This document shows positions 46,371 to 56,997 of a stretch of 64,000 nt of DNA, piece after piece. The notes under the pieces are model-generated. The model was given only the letters and a program-made list of their open reading frames with translations. It did not search any database and had not been told where the DNA came from. The position numbers and the translations under genes were made by a program. Positions within the stretch are counted from its first letter, which is position 1, and each line of letters opens with the position of its first letter. Source of the stretch: Streptomyces marianii (GTDB taxonomy: Bacteria; Actinomycetota; Actinomycetes; Streptomycetales; Streptomycetaceae). The stretch lies in the NCBI RefSeq assembly GCF_005795905.1, contig NZ_VAWE01000001.1, positions 2,142,501-2,206,500 on the forward strand, in the 5' to 3' direction.

Positions 46371-47321
46371 CTACGCGTCGTACTCCGCGGTCAGTTCGCG
46401 CGCGCGCTTCACATCGTCGGCGATGGCGTCGAGAAGCGCCTCGATGGACTCGAACTTCGCCATGCCGCGTACGTAGGCGAGGAAGTCGACGGCCACGTGG
46501 AGCCCGTACAAGTCGAGGCCGACACGGTCGATCGCGTAGGCCTCCACGGTCCGCTCGGTGCCGTCGAACTGCGGGTTGGTGCCCACGGAGATCGCGGCGG
46601 GCATCCGCTCGCCGCCGGCGGTGAGCCAGCCCGCGTAGACGCCGTCGGCGGGGATCGCGGTGTGCGGCAGCGTCTCCACGTTGGCCGTCGGATAGCCGAG
46701 CTCACGGCCGCGCTGGGCCCCGCGGACGACGACGCCCTCCACCCGGTGCGAACGGCCCAGGATCTCCGCCGCCCCCTCGACGTCGCCCTCGGCGATCAGC
46801 CGCCGGGTCAGCGTGGACGAGAAGGGCTCGCCGCCGCCGGCCTCGCCCCGCACGAACAGGTCGACCACCTCGACCTCGTAGTCGTAGGTGCGACCGAGTT
46901 CGGCCAGGAAGTCGACGTTGCCGGCCGCCTTGTGGCCGAAGCGGAAGTTGGGCCCCTCGATGACCGCGCGGGCGCGGAGCTTGTCCACGAGCACCTTCAC
47001 GATGAAGTCGGCGGGCGACAGCTTCGAGAACTCGGCGGTGAACGGCAGGATCAGCACCGCGTCCACACCGAGTTCCGCCATCAGCTCGGCACGCCGGTGG
47101 TGCGGAGCGAGCAGCGGCGGGTGGCTTCCGGGCCGGACGACCTCGCTCGGGTGCGGGTCGAACGTGACCACGACCGACGGCACGCTCAGCTCACGCGCCC
47201 GCTCCACGGCCCGCCCGATGATCAGCTGGTGGCCGCGGTGCACGCCGTCGTAGGAACCGATGGTGACGACGCTGCGCCCCCAGTCCTGGGGGATGTCCTC
47301 CAAGCCACGCCAGCGCTGCAC
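46371..47321 (-). CDS. ribF: Bifunctional riboflavin kinase/FMN adenylyltransferase
   Basis: Makes FMN and FAD. 316 aa from the GTG at 47321, which has GAGGAG 9 bases upstream and gives the start MQRWRGLEDIPQDWG. The N-terminal adenylyltransferase domain has GSYDGVHRGHQ (HxGH-type) and FDPHPSEVV. The C-terminal flavokinase domain begins GRELGYPTANV near residue 205. A longer ATG frame to 47402 exists but overlaps the promoter. The neighbouring 47380-51156 gene runs in the same direction, 58 bases upstream. Confidence 0.96.
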   Translation of the reverse strand: MQRWRGLEDIPQDWGRSVVTIGSYDGVHRGHQLIIGRAVERARELSVPSVVVTFDPHPSEVVRPGSHPPLLAPHHRRAELMAELGVDAVLILPFTAEFSKLSPADFIVKVLVDKLRARAVIEGPNFRFGHKAAGNVDFLAELGRTYDYEVEVVDLFVRGEAGGGEPFSSTLTRRLIAEGDVEGAAEILGRSHRVEGVVVRGAQRGRELGYPTANVETLPHTAIPADGVYAGWLTAGGERMPAAISVGTNPQFDGTERTVEAYAIDRVGLDLYGLHVAVDFLAYVRGMAKFESIEALLDAIADDVKRARELTAEYDA

Positions 47322-47379
47322 TGTGACCGCTCCTCGCCCGAACCCGATGTATCGAACCTGTGTACGCAAGGATGACTTC

Positions 47380-50300
47380 TTACGCAGGTCTAAGACTGCC
47401 ATGCCCGCGGATCGCCGTCGGCATCGGCACCTGACTGCCCAACGCCTCCAGCGTCCGGCGTGTGCTGGGTCCGATCACCACCGCCCACTCCCGCGGCGCC
47501 GCGGCCTGCCACGTCACCACCTCGGCGGCGAATCCGGGCACCTGGCGGGCCAGCTCGACCAGTCGGCGGTCGAAGCGGTTCGCGCCCTCCGGAGTGCGCA
47601 CGAGGAGGAGACCGACGCGATGGACCAGTTCGCGGACACGGGGACCGGCCGGCCTCCTTCCCGGCGCGCACACGGCTGCCTGGAGCAGTGCGTCCAGGAC
47701 CTCCGGGTCCCCGCCCGTGTACCGCTCGTGCTCCAGGAGGACGTCCAGCAGCTCGATGCGCAGCGGCTCGCCGGCCGGGCCCCCGGGTGTCCCGAGCACG
47801 GCGGCGACCGCGCACCGTACCTGCACGGGCCGGCCGCGCAGCAGGTCCACGACGAGCGGCAGGAGAACGGCTCGCGCCGACGCGCCCTGCCGCAGCCTGA
47901 GCCCGACGAAGGCCGCCGCGTCCGGGGCGCCCGCGGGCCGCAGGCCGACGTACTCGCTCACCAGCCCGGCGGCACGGCGGGCCAGCGCGGGCGTGCCGAG
48001 TGCCGCGAGCGCCCGCAGCACGTCGCCCGCACCGTCGCCCGGGCGGTGCAGAGCGGCGCGGAACGCGGCGAACACCGGCTCGGGGTGGGTCGTTGCGGCA
48101 CTGACGAGAACGTCGGCGGGGACTCCGGGATCATGGTGGCGATACGCGTCCAGGGCCCGCGTGAGATAGCGGGGCCGGCTGCGCGGGTCGCGGACGAGGA
48201 CGGCCAGCGCTGCGCCGTGCAGAGCGGAGTCGGCGGGCCGCGCGAGCAGCGCGAGCGCCGCGTATCTGAGCAGGTCCCGGTCGCCCTCGCCAGTGACGCG
48301 GGCCGCCACCAGGGGCGCGTACGTCGCCGCGGCGAGCCGGCGCACCGGGCGGGTGTCGTCGTGGGCCCAGCGGTCGACGGCCCGGCAGACGGCGGACGGC
48401 TCGTCCTCGGCGAGCGCGGCGAGCAACTCCCGGGCACGGGGGTGCACGGTGCTGACGAGCGCCTCGCAGAGATCGTCGACGGCCCGTCCCCGGTGGGTGT
48501 GGAGGAGCGCCTGGGCCGCCGCGGCGACGGTGGGCCGGATCGCGGCACCGGGCGCGGCGGGCAGCGGCCGGTCGTCGGTGAACCACCGGCAGAGCAGCGG
48601 CTGGACGGCCCGCGGCGACCGGGCCAGCCGTTCGGCGACCGCGTCCAGATAGCGGGGCGGCCGGACGGCGCCGGGTTCCTCGTGCCGCCGGCCGCCTGCC
48701 GCGGGACCGGTGCCGCTCGGTGAACCGGCCGGGCCCGTACCCCGACCCGACACCTCGCCCGCACCCGCCCCGGCCTCGTCCCGCGGCGAACCGGCCGGGC
48801 CGGTCTCGCCGTGGCCCGACGGCGCGCCGTCCACGGCGGCAGCGGTGCCCTGTGCCGCACCGCCCCGGCCGGCCCCGGCCCGCTCCGGGGGCCCGTCAGC
48901 CGGGACGAGACGGCGCAGCAGGTCGATGCGTTCGGCCTCGCCGATGTGCAGCGCCTGCCAGAACGAGGGGCCGAACTCGCCGGGTCCGGCCGGCCGGCGC
49001 GGACCGCCCCGCCGCAGCGAGCGCCGGGTGATGCGGTCCGCGAGGGTGCGCAGCACGCCGAGGTACCGGCGGGCACGCGGGACGCGCAGCAGCGTCTCCC
49101 GGAGCAGCCCGGCGGCCCACCAGCGCACGTCCGCGTCCGGCCCGGACCCCGGGTCCGTCCTGCCGTCGAAGCCGTCGGGCACGTCGAGGCTCTCCGGCAC
49201 GTCGGATCCCGACGAGCCGTCCAGACCCTCGAGCACGTCGACCAGCGCCGCGAGCCGCGGTGCCAGTGCGGGCTCCCCGGATCGGCGGTCGAGCAGCAGC
49301 AGAGCCTGGACGACCGTGCCCTTCCGGTGCCGGGGCAGGGCGGGTGCGCCGCCGTCCGCGGCGGCGTGGTCCGTCGGGTCCGCGCGGCGCAGCAGCGGAT
49401 GCAGGACCGTGTCCACGTCGAGGTGCGCCGCCTGCAGCCACTCGGCGACCTCCTCGTGGGCGAAGCGGTAGCCGCCGCCGGCGGGCACCAGCAGCCCCGT
49501 GGCGAGCACTGCGGACGCCCAGCCCGTACGCCAGGGGAAGAGGTCCCCGAAGGTCTCCCGGTCGAGTCCGCCCTCCCCCTGAGCGAGGCAGTGCCGCGCG
49601 GCCTCGTGTACCCGCCCGGCCACCCGGGCCGCCAGCCGGCGCACAGCGGCCGCGTCCGGCTCGGTCCCCGCGGCCCCGGCGATCCGCGTCGCGGCCCGCA
49701 GGCACATCAGGTCCGTGTGTGCCGAGAGAACGTCCTCACGCGACGGCTGCCCCGGTACGTCGCCGGGCAGTGCTTCCCGCACCTCCGCGAGGAGCGTCAG
49801 GGCCAGCGGATGGCGGGCGTCCGCGGCCGCCGGCGCAGCGGCCGGGAGTCCGAGGCGCGTCCTCGCCCGCACGGCCTCCTGCTCGGTCAGCGGCCCGAGG
49901 TGCAGGGCGGGCCGGATCACGCCGGCCGCCTGGTACAACGGGGCGGTCCTTTCCCAGTACTCGGGCCGGCAGGCGAGGACGAGCCGTACGCCGTGCCCGC
50001 GCAGCCAGCGGGTCGTCTCCACCGTCCAGTCGGGGAGCCGGGCCGCCAGGGCGGCGGGCATCTCCTCGGGGCCGTCGAGGAGGACGAACAGCGGCCTTCC
50101 GGCCTCCCGGGCGACCCGTGCCACGTGCTCCGGTGCGGCCTCGGCGCCGGCCGCGGGAACCGCCCGGGGACCGCTGCGATGGGCCGTGACACCGGCGACG
50201 ACGCGACCGGAGCGCGCGAGCGCACGGGCGACGGCGTCCGCCACGCCGCGGTCGTCCGCCGAGAGGTCGGCGCCGCGCAGCCGGATCGAGACGGCCGGTT

Positions 50301-51156
50301 CGGTCCCGTGGGCACGACGGGTGGCGAGCGCGGCGAGTTCGGTGGTCCGCCCGCTGCCGGGGGCGCCGGTCAGGGCGAGGACGAGTGCCGGGGACGCCTC
50401 GAACTCGTCGAACTCCCGTACCACGCAGGGGCGTTCGACCGGTTCGGGGCCGGCTTCTCCGGCGCTGACCGGGCGGGCGGGGCCGAGGGACACCGCGGCG
50501 AGCCGTCGGGCGCCGGCGAGATTCAGGTCGGCCCCGAACCCGGCGACGGTCCGGGAGTTGTGCCGCAGCAGCGCGGCGAGCGGCCCGCCGGGGTCGCGCG
50601 CGGCGGCCGTGCGCAAGGGTACGGCGAGTCCCGCGACGGGGTGCCCCGTGGCGGATGCGGTACCCGCGAGGACGGCCACGACGGACCCGGTCCGGGTGTC
50701 CACCACCGGTCCGCCCGCGGCCGTTCCGCCGGGGCCCAGGGCGTCGCTCCCCTCGGTGCCGACGGCCAGTTCGAGTGCACCGTCGAGGGGGTGCGCACGG
50801 CCTGCCACGGTGTAGGTCGCCGGGATCTCCCCCAGGACGCGCGCCTCGCGCCAGCCACCGGCCGGGATGCGCACGTACGCCCCGTCCGGGGGCCGGTCCC
50901 GGACCGCGACGGGCAGGGGTCTCAGGCCGAGCCCCGCGGTGCGGACGAGTGCCAGATCCGCCTCCGGGAGCAAGGTGACGCCGGCGGCGACCCCGGCGCC
51001 GCCGCCGGGCACGCGCAGCACGATCCGGTCAAGTCCTTCGACGGCCTCATGGCTGGTGACGACCGTGCCCCGGTCGTCCACAGCGAAGCCGGTCCCGCAC
51101 GGCCGGCCCGCCGGATCACAGATGCGCACCAGCGTCGCCAGGTCCCCGCGTCCCAT
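47380..51156 (-). CDS. Trypsin-like/P-loop NTPase/helical-repeat protein
   Basis: 1258 aa. Residues 1-190 form a trypsin/HtrA-like fold: His36 in VVTSHEAVEG and Asp67 in PEADLALVR match catalytic positions, but the serine site reads GTAAGGPVV, with Ala147 where Ser is expected. A P-loop GAPGSGRT at 264-271 (Arg270 instead of Lys) and Walker B FVLLDG ending at 362 mark a STAND/NACHT-like NTPase; a winged-helix-like part (FAHEEVAEWLQAAH) follows. From about 640 the protein is Ala/Leu/Arg-rich helical (HEAT-like) to the end, interrupted by a Gly/Pro/Ala insert around 795-850. Positioned between ribF and truB. The architecture resembles bacterial conflict/signalling proteins, but its function is unknown. 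Confidence 0.75.
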   Translation of the reverse strand: MGRGDLATLVRICDPAGRPCGTGFAVDDRGTVVTSHEAVEGLDRIVLRVPGGGAGVAAGVTLLPEADLALVRTAGLGLRPLPVAVRDRPPDGAYVRIPAGGWREARVLGEIPATYTVAGRAHPLDGALELAVGTEGSDALGPGGTAAGGPVVDTRTGSVVAVLAGTASATGHPVAGLAVPLRTAAARDPGGPLAALLRHNSRTVAGFGADLNLAGARRLAAVSLGPARPVSAGEAGPEPVERPCVVREFDEFEASPALVLALTGAPGSGRTTELAALATRRAHGTEPAVSIRLRGADLSADDRGVADAVARALARSGRVVAGVTAHRSGPRAVPAAGAEAAPEHVARVAREAGRPLFVLLDGPEEMPAALAARLPDWTVETTRWLRGHGVRLVLACRPEYWERTAPLYQAAGVIRPALHLGPLTEQEAVRARTRLGLPAAAPAAADARHPLALTLLAEVREALPGDVPGQPSREDVLSAHTDLMCLRAATRIAGAAGTEPDAAAVRRLAARVAGRVHEAARHCLAQGEGGLDRETFGDLFPWRTGWASAVLATGLLVPAGGGYRFAHEEVAEWLQAAHLDVDTVLHPLLRRADPTDHAAADGGAPALPRHRKGTVVQALLLLDRRSGEPALAPRLAALVDVLEGLDGSSGSDVPESLDVPDGFDGRTDPGSGPDADVRWWAAGLLRETLLRVPRARRYLGVLRTLADRITRRSLRRGGPRRPAGPGEFGPSFWQALHIGEAERIDLLRRLVPADGPPERAGAGRGGAAQGTAAAVDGAPSGHGETGPAGSPRDEAGAGAGEVSGRGTGPAGSPSGTGPAAGGRRHEEPGAVRPPRYLDAVAERLARSPRAVQPLLCRWFTDDRPLPAAPGAAIRPTVAAAAQALLHTHRGRAVDDLCEALVSTVHPRARELLAALAEDEPSAVCRAVDRWAHDDTRPVRRLAAATYAPLVAARVTGEGDRDLLRYAALALLARPADSALHGAALAVLVRDPRSRPRYLTRALDAYRHHDPGVPADVLVSAATTHPEPVFAAFRAALHRPGDGAGDVLRALAALGTPALARRAAGLVSEYVGLRPAGAPDAAAFVGLRLRQGASARAVLLPLVVDLLRGRPVQVRCAVAAVLGTPGGPAGEPLRIELLDVLLEHERYTGGDPEVLDALLQAAVCAPGRRPAGPRVRELVHRVGLLLVRTPEGANRFDRRLVELARQVPGFAAEVVTWQAAAPREWAVVIGPSTRRTLEALGSQVPMPTAIRGHGSLRPA

Positions 51157-51300
51157 GGTTCCGACGGTAGGCCGTTGTTGATCACCGGGAGAAGGTCACC
51201 GGACGAACGCGCCCCCGAGTGCACCCCCGATGCACTCCGAGCGCCTGCCCGTTGGGGTGAATCCCCGCTGCGGGACGGATAGACACCCTCCGAGGGGGAT

Positions 51301-51333
51301 CGTGGAGCGGGCAGTGGCCCTGCCCGCTCCACG
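51301..51333 (-). terminator. Terminator at the end of the truB operon
   Basis: A perfect 13-bp stem CGTGGAGCGGGCA (51301-51313) and TGCCCGCTCCACG (51321-51333) with a 7-base loop, about 40 bases past the truB stop. Confidence 0.9.
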
Positions 51334-51373
51334 ATGGAGTTCTCCCGGCGGCCCGGAGGGGCCTCCTCGGCCG

Positions 51374-52303
51374 TCAGCCGAAGACCGCGAGGCTCTTCGC
51401 CTTGCCCCGTTGCCACTCGACCAGCGCCAGGAACCGTTCCTCGGGTCCGAAGACGGCCACCGGGCCCTGCGTCGGGTACTCCGGCATGTCGAGGCGTACG
51501 CCGTTGAGCAGCAGCCGGCCTCGTTTGTCGTCGACGTCCCAGCGCGGGAACGCAGCCGCGGCGGCCTCGCCGATCGGCATGACCGTCAGCTCCTCCTGGA
51601 GCTGGTCGAGCGTCCTGGCCGCGTCGAGCTTGTACGGCCCGACGCGGGTGCGGCGGAGCGCGGTCAGGTGTCCGCCGACGCCGAGCCCGGCGCCGAGGTC
51701 GCGGGCGAGGGCCCTGACGTAGGTGCCGGAGGAGCAGACCACCGAGACGACGAGGTCGGTCACCGGGGTGCCGTCCTCGGCGACGGCATCGCGGACGTCG
51801 TGGACGGTGAACTGCGAGACGGTGACCGGACGCGCGGGGATGTCGAACTCCTCGCCGCCGCGCACCCGTGCGTAGGACCGCTTGCCGTCGATCTTGATGG
51901 CGCTGACCTTCGACGGCACCTGCATGATGTCGCCGGTCAGTTCGGCGACCCCCGCGTCGACGGCGTCCCGGGCGATACCCGAGGCGTCGGTGGACGAGGT
52001 GACCTCGCCCTCCGCGTCGTCGGTGACGGTGTTCTGGCCGAGCCGGATCGTCCCGAGGTACTCCTTCTCGGTCAGTGCCAGATGGCCGAGCAGCTTGGTG
52101 GCCCTCTGGACGCCCAGGACCAGCACGCCGGTCGCCATCGGGTCCAGTGTGCCCGCGTGCCCGACCCGGCGGGTGCGCGCGATGCCGCGCATCTTGGCGA
52201 CGACGTCGTGGGAGGTGAAGCCGGCCGGCTTGTCGACGATGACGAGGCCGTCCCGGGTGACGCTCCCGGTGGCGGCGGGGGCGGTGTCGCTGTGCTGGCT
52301 CAT
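51374..52303 (-). CDS. truB: tRNA pseudouridine(55) synthase
   Basis: Makes pseudouridine 55 in the T-loop of tRNAs. 309 aa with the catalytic Asp in [14 protein letters not shown] near residue 53, the [11 protein letters not shown] segment, [13 protein letters not shown] and a C-terminal PUA-like end. Starts inside the end of rbfA with a 4-base overlap. Last gene of the rimP-truB cluster. Confidence 0.97.
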   Translation of the reverse strand: MSQHSDTAPAATGSVTRDGLVIVDKPAGFTSHDVVAKMRGIARTRRVGHAGTLDPMATGVLVLGVQRATKLLGHLALTEKEYLGTIRLGQNTVTDDAEGEVTSSTDASGIARDAVDAGVAELTGDIMQVPSKVSAIKIDGKRSYARVRGGEEFDIPARPVTVSQFTVHDVRDAVAEDGTPVTDLVVSVVCSSGTYVRALARDLGAGLGVGGHLTALRRTRVGPYKLDAARTLDQLQEELTVMPIGEAAAAAFPRWDVDDKRGRLLLNGVRLDMPEYPTQGPVAVFGPEERFLALVEWQRGKAKSLAVFG

Positions 52304-52752
52304 TCGGAGGCCGCGTCCTCGTCCCTGTCCTCGTCCTCCGGCTTGCGGTAGGGGTCGGCCTCGCCCGCGTAGGTCTTGCCCGTGGACGCCTGACGGACCT
52401 CCGCGTCCTTGGCCCGTGCCTTGTCGAGCAGATCGTCGATGGTCCGGGCGTTGTCCGGGAGGGCGTCCGGGACGAACGTCAGGGTCGGCGTGAAGCGGAC
52501 GCCGGTCTGCCGGCCCACCTCGGACCGCAGGACGCCCTTGGCGGACTCCAGCGCCGCGGCCGACGCCGCGCGCTCCTCGTCGTCCCCGTACACCGTGTAG
52601 AAGACCGTGGCCTCCCGCAGGTCGCCGGTGACCCGGGCGTCCGTGATCGTGACGAAGCCCAGCCGCGGATCCTTGATTCGCCGGTCCAGGGTCTCCGCGA
52701 CCACGACCTGGATGCGATCGGCCAGCTTGCGGGCCCGCGCGTTGTCGGCCAC
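52300..52752 (-). CDS. rbfA: Ribosome-binding factor A
   Basis: A small KH-like 30S maturation factor. 150 aa from the GTG at 52752 (AGGAG upstream), with [31 protein letters not shown] and [11 protein letters not shown]. An acidic C-terminal tail of about 20 residues ([10 protein letters not shown]) is actinobacterial. The longer ATG frame to 52875 runs into the ylxP gene and is rejected. Confidence 0.95.
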   Translation of the reverse strand: MADNARARKLADRIQVVVAETLDRRIKDPRLGFVTITDARVTGDLREATVFYTVYGDDEERAASAAALESAKGVLRSEVGRQTGVRFTPTLTFVPDALPDNARTIDDLLDKARAKDAEVRQASTGKTYAGEADPYRKPEDEDRDEDAASE

Positions 52753-52807
52753 CGGTCCTTCTCCTCTTTCGTGCGGTGGTCCGGGGTCACCCCCGGACGG
52801 TGCAGTC

Positions 52808-53101
52808 TCAATCATCGTCGCCGTGCAGCCGCCGTCGCACCGACAGCAGCTCCACTTCGGGCCGGGCGGCGACAAGGCGCTCGCACCGGTCCAGTACGTC
52901 TGTGAGGTGTCCCGGATCCCCGGACACCGCCGCGAGGCCGATCTCGGCCCTGCGGTGCAGGTTCTGTCCGCCCACCTCGGCCACGGCCACCGCGTACTTG
53001 CGCTGGAGCTCGGCCACGATCGGGCGGACGACGGAGCGTTTCTCCTTCAGCGAACGAACGTCGCCGAGGAGCAGGTCGAAGGACAGCGTCCCCACAAACA
53101 T
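52808..53101 (-). CDS. ylxP: YlxP-like DUF503 protein
   Basis: 97 aa, DUF503: [25 protein letters not shown] at the start, [21 protein letters not shown] in the middle. Family members are conserved between infB and rbfA in many bacteria and are thought to help ribosome assembly. 55 bases separate it from rbfA. Confidence 0.92.
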   Translation of the reverse strand: MFVGTLSFDLLLGDVRSLKEKRSVVRPIVAELQRKYAVAVAEVGGQNLHRRAEIGLAAVSGDPGHLTDVLDRCERLVAARPEVELLSVRRRLHGDDD

Positions 53102-53186
53102 GTATGTCCGGATGTCCCGCCGGTACGGGTTCGGTCTGCGCCCTGCCCGCTCTTGGCAGGTACATCAAGAACCGTACACGCACGGC

Positions 53187-53227
53187 CGGGGCCGATCGAC
53201 GGGATTACCTCCCGCCGACCGGCCCCG
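53187..53227 (-). terminator. Hairpin after infB
   Basis: CGGGGCCGATCGACGGG (53187-53203) pairs with CCCGCCGACCGGCCCCG (53211-53227) with two mismatched positions; the loop is 7 bases. It is 32 bases beyond the infB stop and may separate infB from ylxP-rbfA-truB, or act as an attenuator within the operon. Confidence 0.6.
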
Positions 53228-53258
53228 AGCACCGGTGTGCGTGTCAGCCCGCGCTGTG

Positions 53259-56200
53259 TCAGCCGCGGGGCTTCTCGCGCATCTCGTACGTCGCGATGAC
53301 GTCGTCGACCTTGATGTCGTTGAAGTTTCCGAGGTTGATACCGCCCTCGAAGCCTTCGCGGATCTCGGTGACGTCGTCCTTGAAGCGACGCAGACCCTCG
53401 ATGTTGAGGTTCTCCGCGACGACCTTGCCGTCGCGGATGAGGCGCGCCTTGGTGTTGCGCCGGACCTCGCCGGAGCGGATGAGAACACCCGCGATGTTGC
53501 CCAGCTTGGACGAGCGGAAGACCTCGCGGATCTCCGCCGTGCCGAGCTCGACCTCTTCGTACTCCGGCTTGAGCATGCCCTTGAGGGCCGCCTCGATCTC
53601 CTCGATCGCCTGGTAGATGACCGAGTAGTAGCGGACGTCCACACCCTCGCGCTCGGCCATCTGCGTGGCACGCCCGGCGGCGCGCACGTTGAAGCCGATC
53701 ACGATGGCGTCGGAGCCGGTCGCCAGGTCGATGTCCGACTCGGTGACCGCGCCGACACCGCGGTGCAGCACGCGGATGTCGACCTCTTCGCCGACGTCCA
53801 GCTGGAGCAGCGAGGACTCGAGGGCCTCCACCGAACCGGACGCGTCGCCCTTGATGATGAGGTTGAGCTGCTGGACCTCGCCCGCCTTGAGCACCTTGTC
53901 GAGGTCCTCGAGGGACACCCGGCGGGTGCGCTTGGCGAAGGCGGCGTTGCGCTCACGGGCGGCGCGCTTCTCGGCGATCTGACGGGCCGTGCGGTCCTCG
54001 TCGACGACCAGGAAGTTGTCGCCGGCGCCCGGGACGTTGGTGAGACCCAGGACCAGGACGGGAGTCGACGGAGTCGCCTCCTCCACGTTGTTGCCCTTGT
54101 CGTCGAGCATCGCGCGGACACGGCCGTACGCGTCGCCGACGACCATGGTGTCGCCGATGCGCAGGGTGCCTCGCTGGACCAGGACGGTCGAGACGGCACC
54201 GCGGCCGCGGTCGAGGTGGGACTCGATCGCGATGCCCTGCGCGTCCTGCTCCGGGTTGGCCCGCAGGTCCAGGGCGGCGTCCGCCGTCAGGACCACGGCC
54301 TCCAGCAGGTTCTCGATGTTCAGACCCTGCTTGGCGGAGATGTCGACGAACATGGTGTCGCCGCCGTACTCCTCGGCGACCAGGCCGTACTCGGTCAGCT
54401 GACCGCGCACCTTCGTCGGGTCCGCACCCTCGACGTCGATCTTGTTGACCGCGACCACGATCGGCACGTCGGCCGCCTTGGCGTGGTTCAGCGCCTCGAT
54501 CGTCTGGGGCATCACACCGTCGTTGGCCGCCACCACGAGGATCGCGATGTCGGTCGACTTGGCACCGCGGGCACGCATGGCGGTGAACGCCTCGTGACCC
54601 GGGGTGTCGATGAAGGTGATGCGGCGCTCTTCCTCGTTGACCTCGGTCGAGACCTGGTACGCACCGATGTGCTGCGTGATTCCACCGGCCTCGCCCGCGA
54701 CGACGTTCGTCTTGCGGATCGCGTCCAGCAGCCGGGTCTTACCGTGGTCGACGTGACCCATGACGGTCACCACCGGCGGACGCGCGACCAGGAACTCCTC
54801 GCCGCCCTCGTCCTCGCCGAACTCGATGTCGAAGGACTCGAGCAGCTCGCGGTCCTCCTCCTCCGGGCTGACGATCTGGACCGTGTAGTTCATCTCGCCG
54901 GCCAGGATCTGCAGCGTCTCGTCGGAGACGGACTGCGTGGCCGTGACCATCTCACCGAGATTCATCATCACGGCGACGAGCGACGCCGGGTTGGCGTTGA
55001 TCTTCTCCGCGAAGTCGGTGAGGGAGGCACCGCGCGACAGACGGACGGTCTCGCCGTTGCCGCGAGGCAGCATCACACCGCCGACCGACGGGGCCTGCAT
55101 GGCCTCGTACTCCTGGCGCCTCTGCCGCTTCGACTTGCGGCCACGGCGCGCCGGACCGCCGGGACGGCCGAACGCACCCTGCGTGCCACCGCGGCCGCCG
55201 GGGCCACCCGGGCGTCCGCCGAAACCGGGACGGCCACCGCCGCCGCCGAAGCCGCCACCGCCGCCACCGGGACGCGGGCCGCCGAAGCCGCCACCGCCGC
55301 CACCGGGACGACCGCCGCCGCCACCGCCGCCACCGGGACGACCGGCGAAGCCGGGACGTCCGGCACCGCCGCCGCCACCGGGACGGCCGCCGGGACCACC
55401 GGGGCCACGGCCGCCGGGACCGGGACGCGGGCCGGCAGCGGGACGCTGCGGCATCATGCCCGGGTTGGGACGGTTACCGCCGGGGCCGCCGCCGGGGCCA
55501 CCGGCTCCGCGAGGAGCCTGCGGACGCGGCATGCCGCCCGGAGTGGGACGGGAACCACCGGGAGCCTGCGGACGGGGACCGCCCTGGCCGCCGCCCTGCG
55601 GACGCGGGCCACCGGGGGCACCCTGACCGCCGGGACGCGGCGCGCCGCCGGGACGGGGCGCCTGCGGGCGCGCCATACCGGTCGAGCCACCGGAGGTGAA
55701 GGGGTTGTTGCCCGGACGCGGGCCCGCGGGACGGGCACCGGGACGCGGGGCCTGGCGCTCGCCACCGGGGCGCGGGGCACCGGAACGGGCACCGCCGCCC
55801 TGGCCCTGACCGGGACGGGCGGCCGGACGCGGGCCGGGAGTGGCACCGGGCCGGGGACCGGCAGCCGGGGCGGCCGGGGGCGCGGTGAACTCCGGCGCGG
55901 CCGGAGCGGCCGGAGCCGGCTTCGGGGCCGCCGCGGGCTTGGGACCCGGGGTCGGCCGCGGACCGGGGGTCGGGGCCGCGGGAGCACTCTTGGGAGCCTC
56001 GGCTGCGGCCGGCTTGGGGGCCGGTGCGCCGGGCTTGGGGGCTGCGGGACGCGCCGCCTGCGCCGGGGAGGGCGCGGCGGGCGTGGGGGCGCCACCCGCG
56101 CGGCTTGCCGCTGCGGGGGAGGGCGCGGACTTGCGCGGCGCCGCGGGCTTGCCGGCAGAGCGCTTCGCGGGGGCAGCCCCGGAACCCTGCTGGAAAGCAT

Positions 56201-56342
56201 CAGTCAGTTTGCGTACAACCGGCGCCTCGATCGTCGAGGACGCCGAACGGACGAATTCACCGAGTTCTTGGAGCTTGGCCATGACGACCTTGCTCTCCAC
56301 GCCGAACTCCTTGGCGAGTTCGTATACCCGGACCTTAGCCAC
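53259..56342 (-). CDS. infB: Translation initiation factor IF-2
   Basis: 1027 aa, from a GTG with AAAGGAG. A conserved N-terminal helix ([24 protein letters not shown]) is followed by a 400-residue Pro/Ala/Gly-rich linker, including a poly-Gly/Arg/Pro stretch around residues 200-400. The GTPase follows with GHVDHGKT near residue 526, DTPGHEAF and NKID, then the C-terminal domains. The length of the linker explains the large size against about 890 aa in E. coli. Its G-rich repeats could vary between strains. Confidence 0.97.
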   Translation of the reverse strand: MAKVRVYELAKEFGVESKVVMAKLQELGEFVRSASSTIEAPVVRKLTDAFQQGSGAAPAKRSAGKPAAPRKSAPSPAAASRAGGAPTPAAPSPAQAARPAAPKPGAPAPKPAAAEAPKSAPAAPTPGPRPTPGPKPAAAPKPAPAAPAAPEFTAPPAAPAAGPRPGATPGPRPAARPGQGQGGGARSGAPRPGGERQAPRPGARPAGPRPGNNPFTSGGSTGMARPQAPRPGGAPRPGGQGAPGGPRPQGGGQGGPRPQAPGGSRPTPGGMPRPQAPRGAGGPGGGPGGNRPNPGMMPQRPAAGPRPGPGGRGPGGPGGRPGGGGGAGRPGFAGRPGGGGGGGGRPGGGGGGFGGPRPGGGGGGFGGGGGRPGFGGRPGGPGGRGGTQGAFGRPGGPARRGRKSKRQRRQEYEAMQAPSVGGVMLPRGNGETVRLSRGASLTDFAEKINANPASLVAVMMNLGEMVTATQSVSDETLQILAGEMNYTVQIVSPEEEDRELLESFDIEFGEDEGGEEFLVARPPVVTVMGHVDHGKTRLLDAIRKTNVVAGEAGGITQHIGAYQVSTEVNEEERRITFIDTPGHEAFTAMRARGAKSTDIAILVVAANDGVMPQTIEALNHAKAADVPIVVAVNKIDVEGADPTKVRGQLTEYGLVAEEYGGDTMFVDISAKQGLNIENLLEAVVLTADAALDLRANPEQDAQGIAIESHLDRGRGAVSTVLVQRGTLRIGDTMVVGDAYGRVRAMLDDKGNNVEEATPSTPVLVLGLTNVPGAGDNFLVVDEDRTARQIAEKRAARERNAAFAKRTRRVSLEDLDKVLKAGEVQQLNLIIKGDASGSVEALESSLLQLDVGEEVDIRVLHRGVGAVTESDIDLATGSDAIVIGFNVRAAGRATQMAEREGVDVRYYSVIYQAIEEIEAALKGMLKPEYEEVELGTAEIREVFRSSKLGNIAGVLIRSGEVRRNTKARLIRDGKVVAENLNIEGLRRFKDDVTEIREGFEGGINLGNFNDIKVDDVIATYEMREKPRG

Positions 56343-56496
56343 TTCGCTCCTTTTAGGTCCGGGTTACCGCCGGACCGTCGCTACTTCATGGGCGTACTCA
56401 TCGCGTACTCATCGAGTGCTCATCGCAATCTCGACCTACTTCCGACTCGCGAGGTACCTGACCGCACGGGGATCCGTGCGGTGCTGCTCTTTCTTC

Positions 56497-56787
56497 TTAC
56501 GGTGCTGCCTGCACCGCCGTCGCCTCGATTTCCCGGCGGACGTCCGCGGTGTCGAGCGGCCCCTGGGCCTTGAGGGCCCTCGGGAACGCCCGGCGACGGA
56601 CCGCCAGGTCGAGACAGACCGAGGCGGGGTGCACATAAGCACCCCGGCCGGGCAGCGTACCGCGATGATCGGGGACGCATACGCCCTCGACCGCCACGAT
56701 GCGCAACAGATCGCGCTTGGCCGCTCGCTCCCGGCACCCCACGCAGGTTCGCTCAGGGCATGCGCGGACACGCGTCCGACCAGACAC
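56497..56787 (-). CDS. ylxR: YlxR-like DUF448 protein
   Basis: A 96-aa RNA-binding-like protein between nusA and infB. CPERTCVGCRERAAKRDLLRIV and LPGRGAYVHPASVCLDLA are the family signature; the four cysteines are as usual. The GTG at 56787 gives the standard VSGRT start; a TTG two codons upstream (56793) is possible. In other bacteria YlxR modulates transcription and RNase P activity. Confidence 0.92.
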   Translation of the reverse strand: MSGRTRVRACPERTCVGCRERAAKRDLLRIVAVEGVCVPDHRGTLPGRGAYVHPASVCLDLAVRRRAFPRALKAQGPLDTADVRREIEATAVQAAP

Positions 56788-56997
56788 GTCCAAGTCTACC
56801 TCCCCGCGCCGACCTCACCCCTTTGGGGCAAGAATCGAACAATTGATGGCTCAAAACTCTTGGCGACCCTGCGGTCACGGAACGAGTCTGCGCCCGGATC
56901 CAGTCCCAGGCACCCCCCGGCCGGTGACGGAGCGCGACCCCCGCTCCGTCCCGCTCGTCCGGCCGGAAGCTGCTCCGCGGGCCGACCGGCGTCCGGT

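Noticed and set aside
47380..51156. Calling the N-terminal domain an active trypsin-like protease
   Set aside because: The nucleophile position in GTAAGGP is Ala, so activity cannot be claimed from sequence.
52776..56573. 1265-codon plus-strand open frame opposite infB
   Set aside because: Shadow of IF-2; the Thr/Ala/Gly-repeat translation mirrors the Pro/Gly-rich IF-2 linker.
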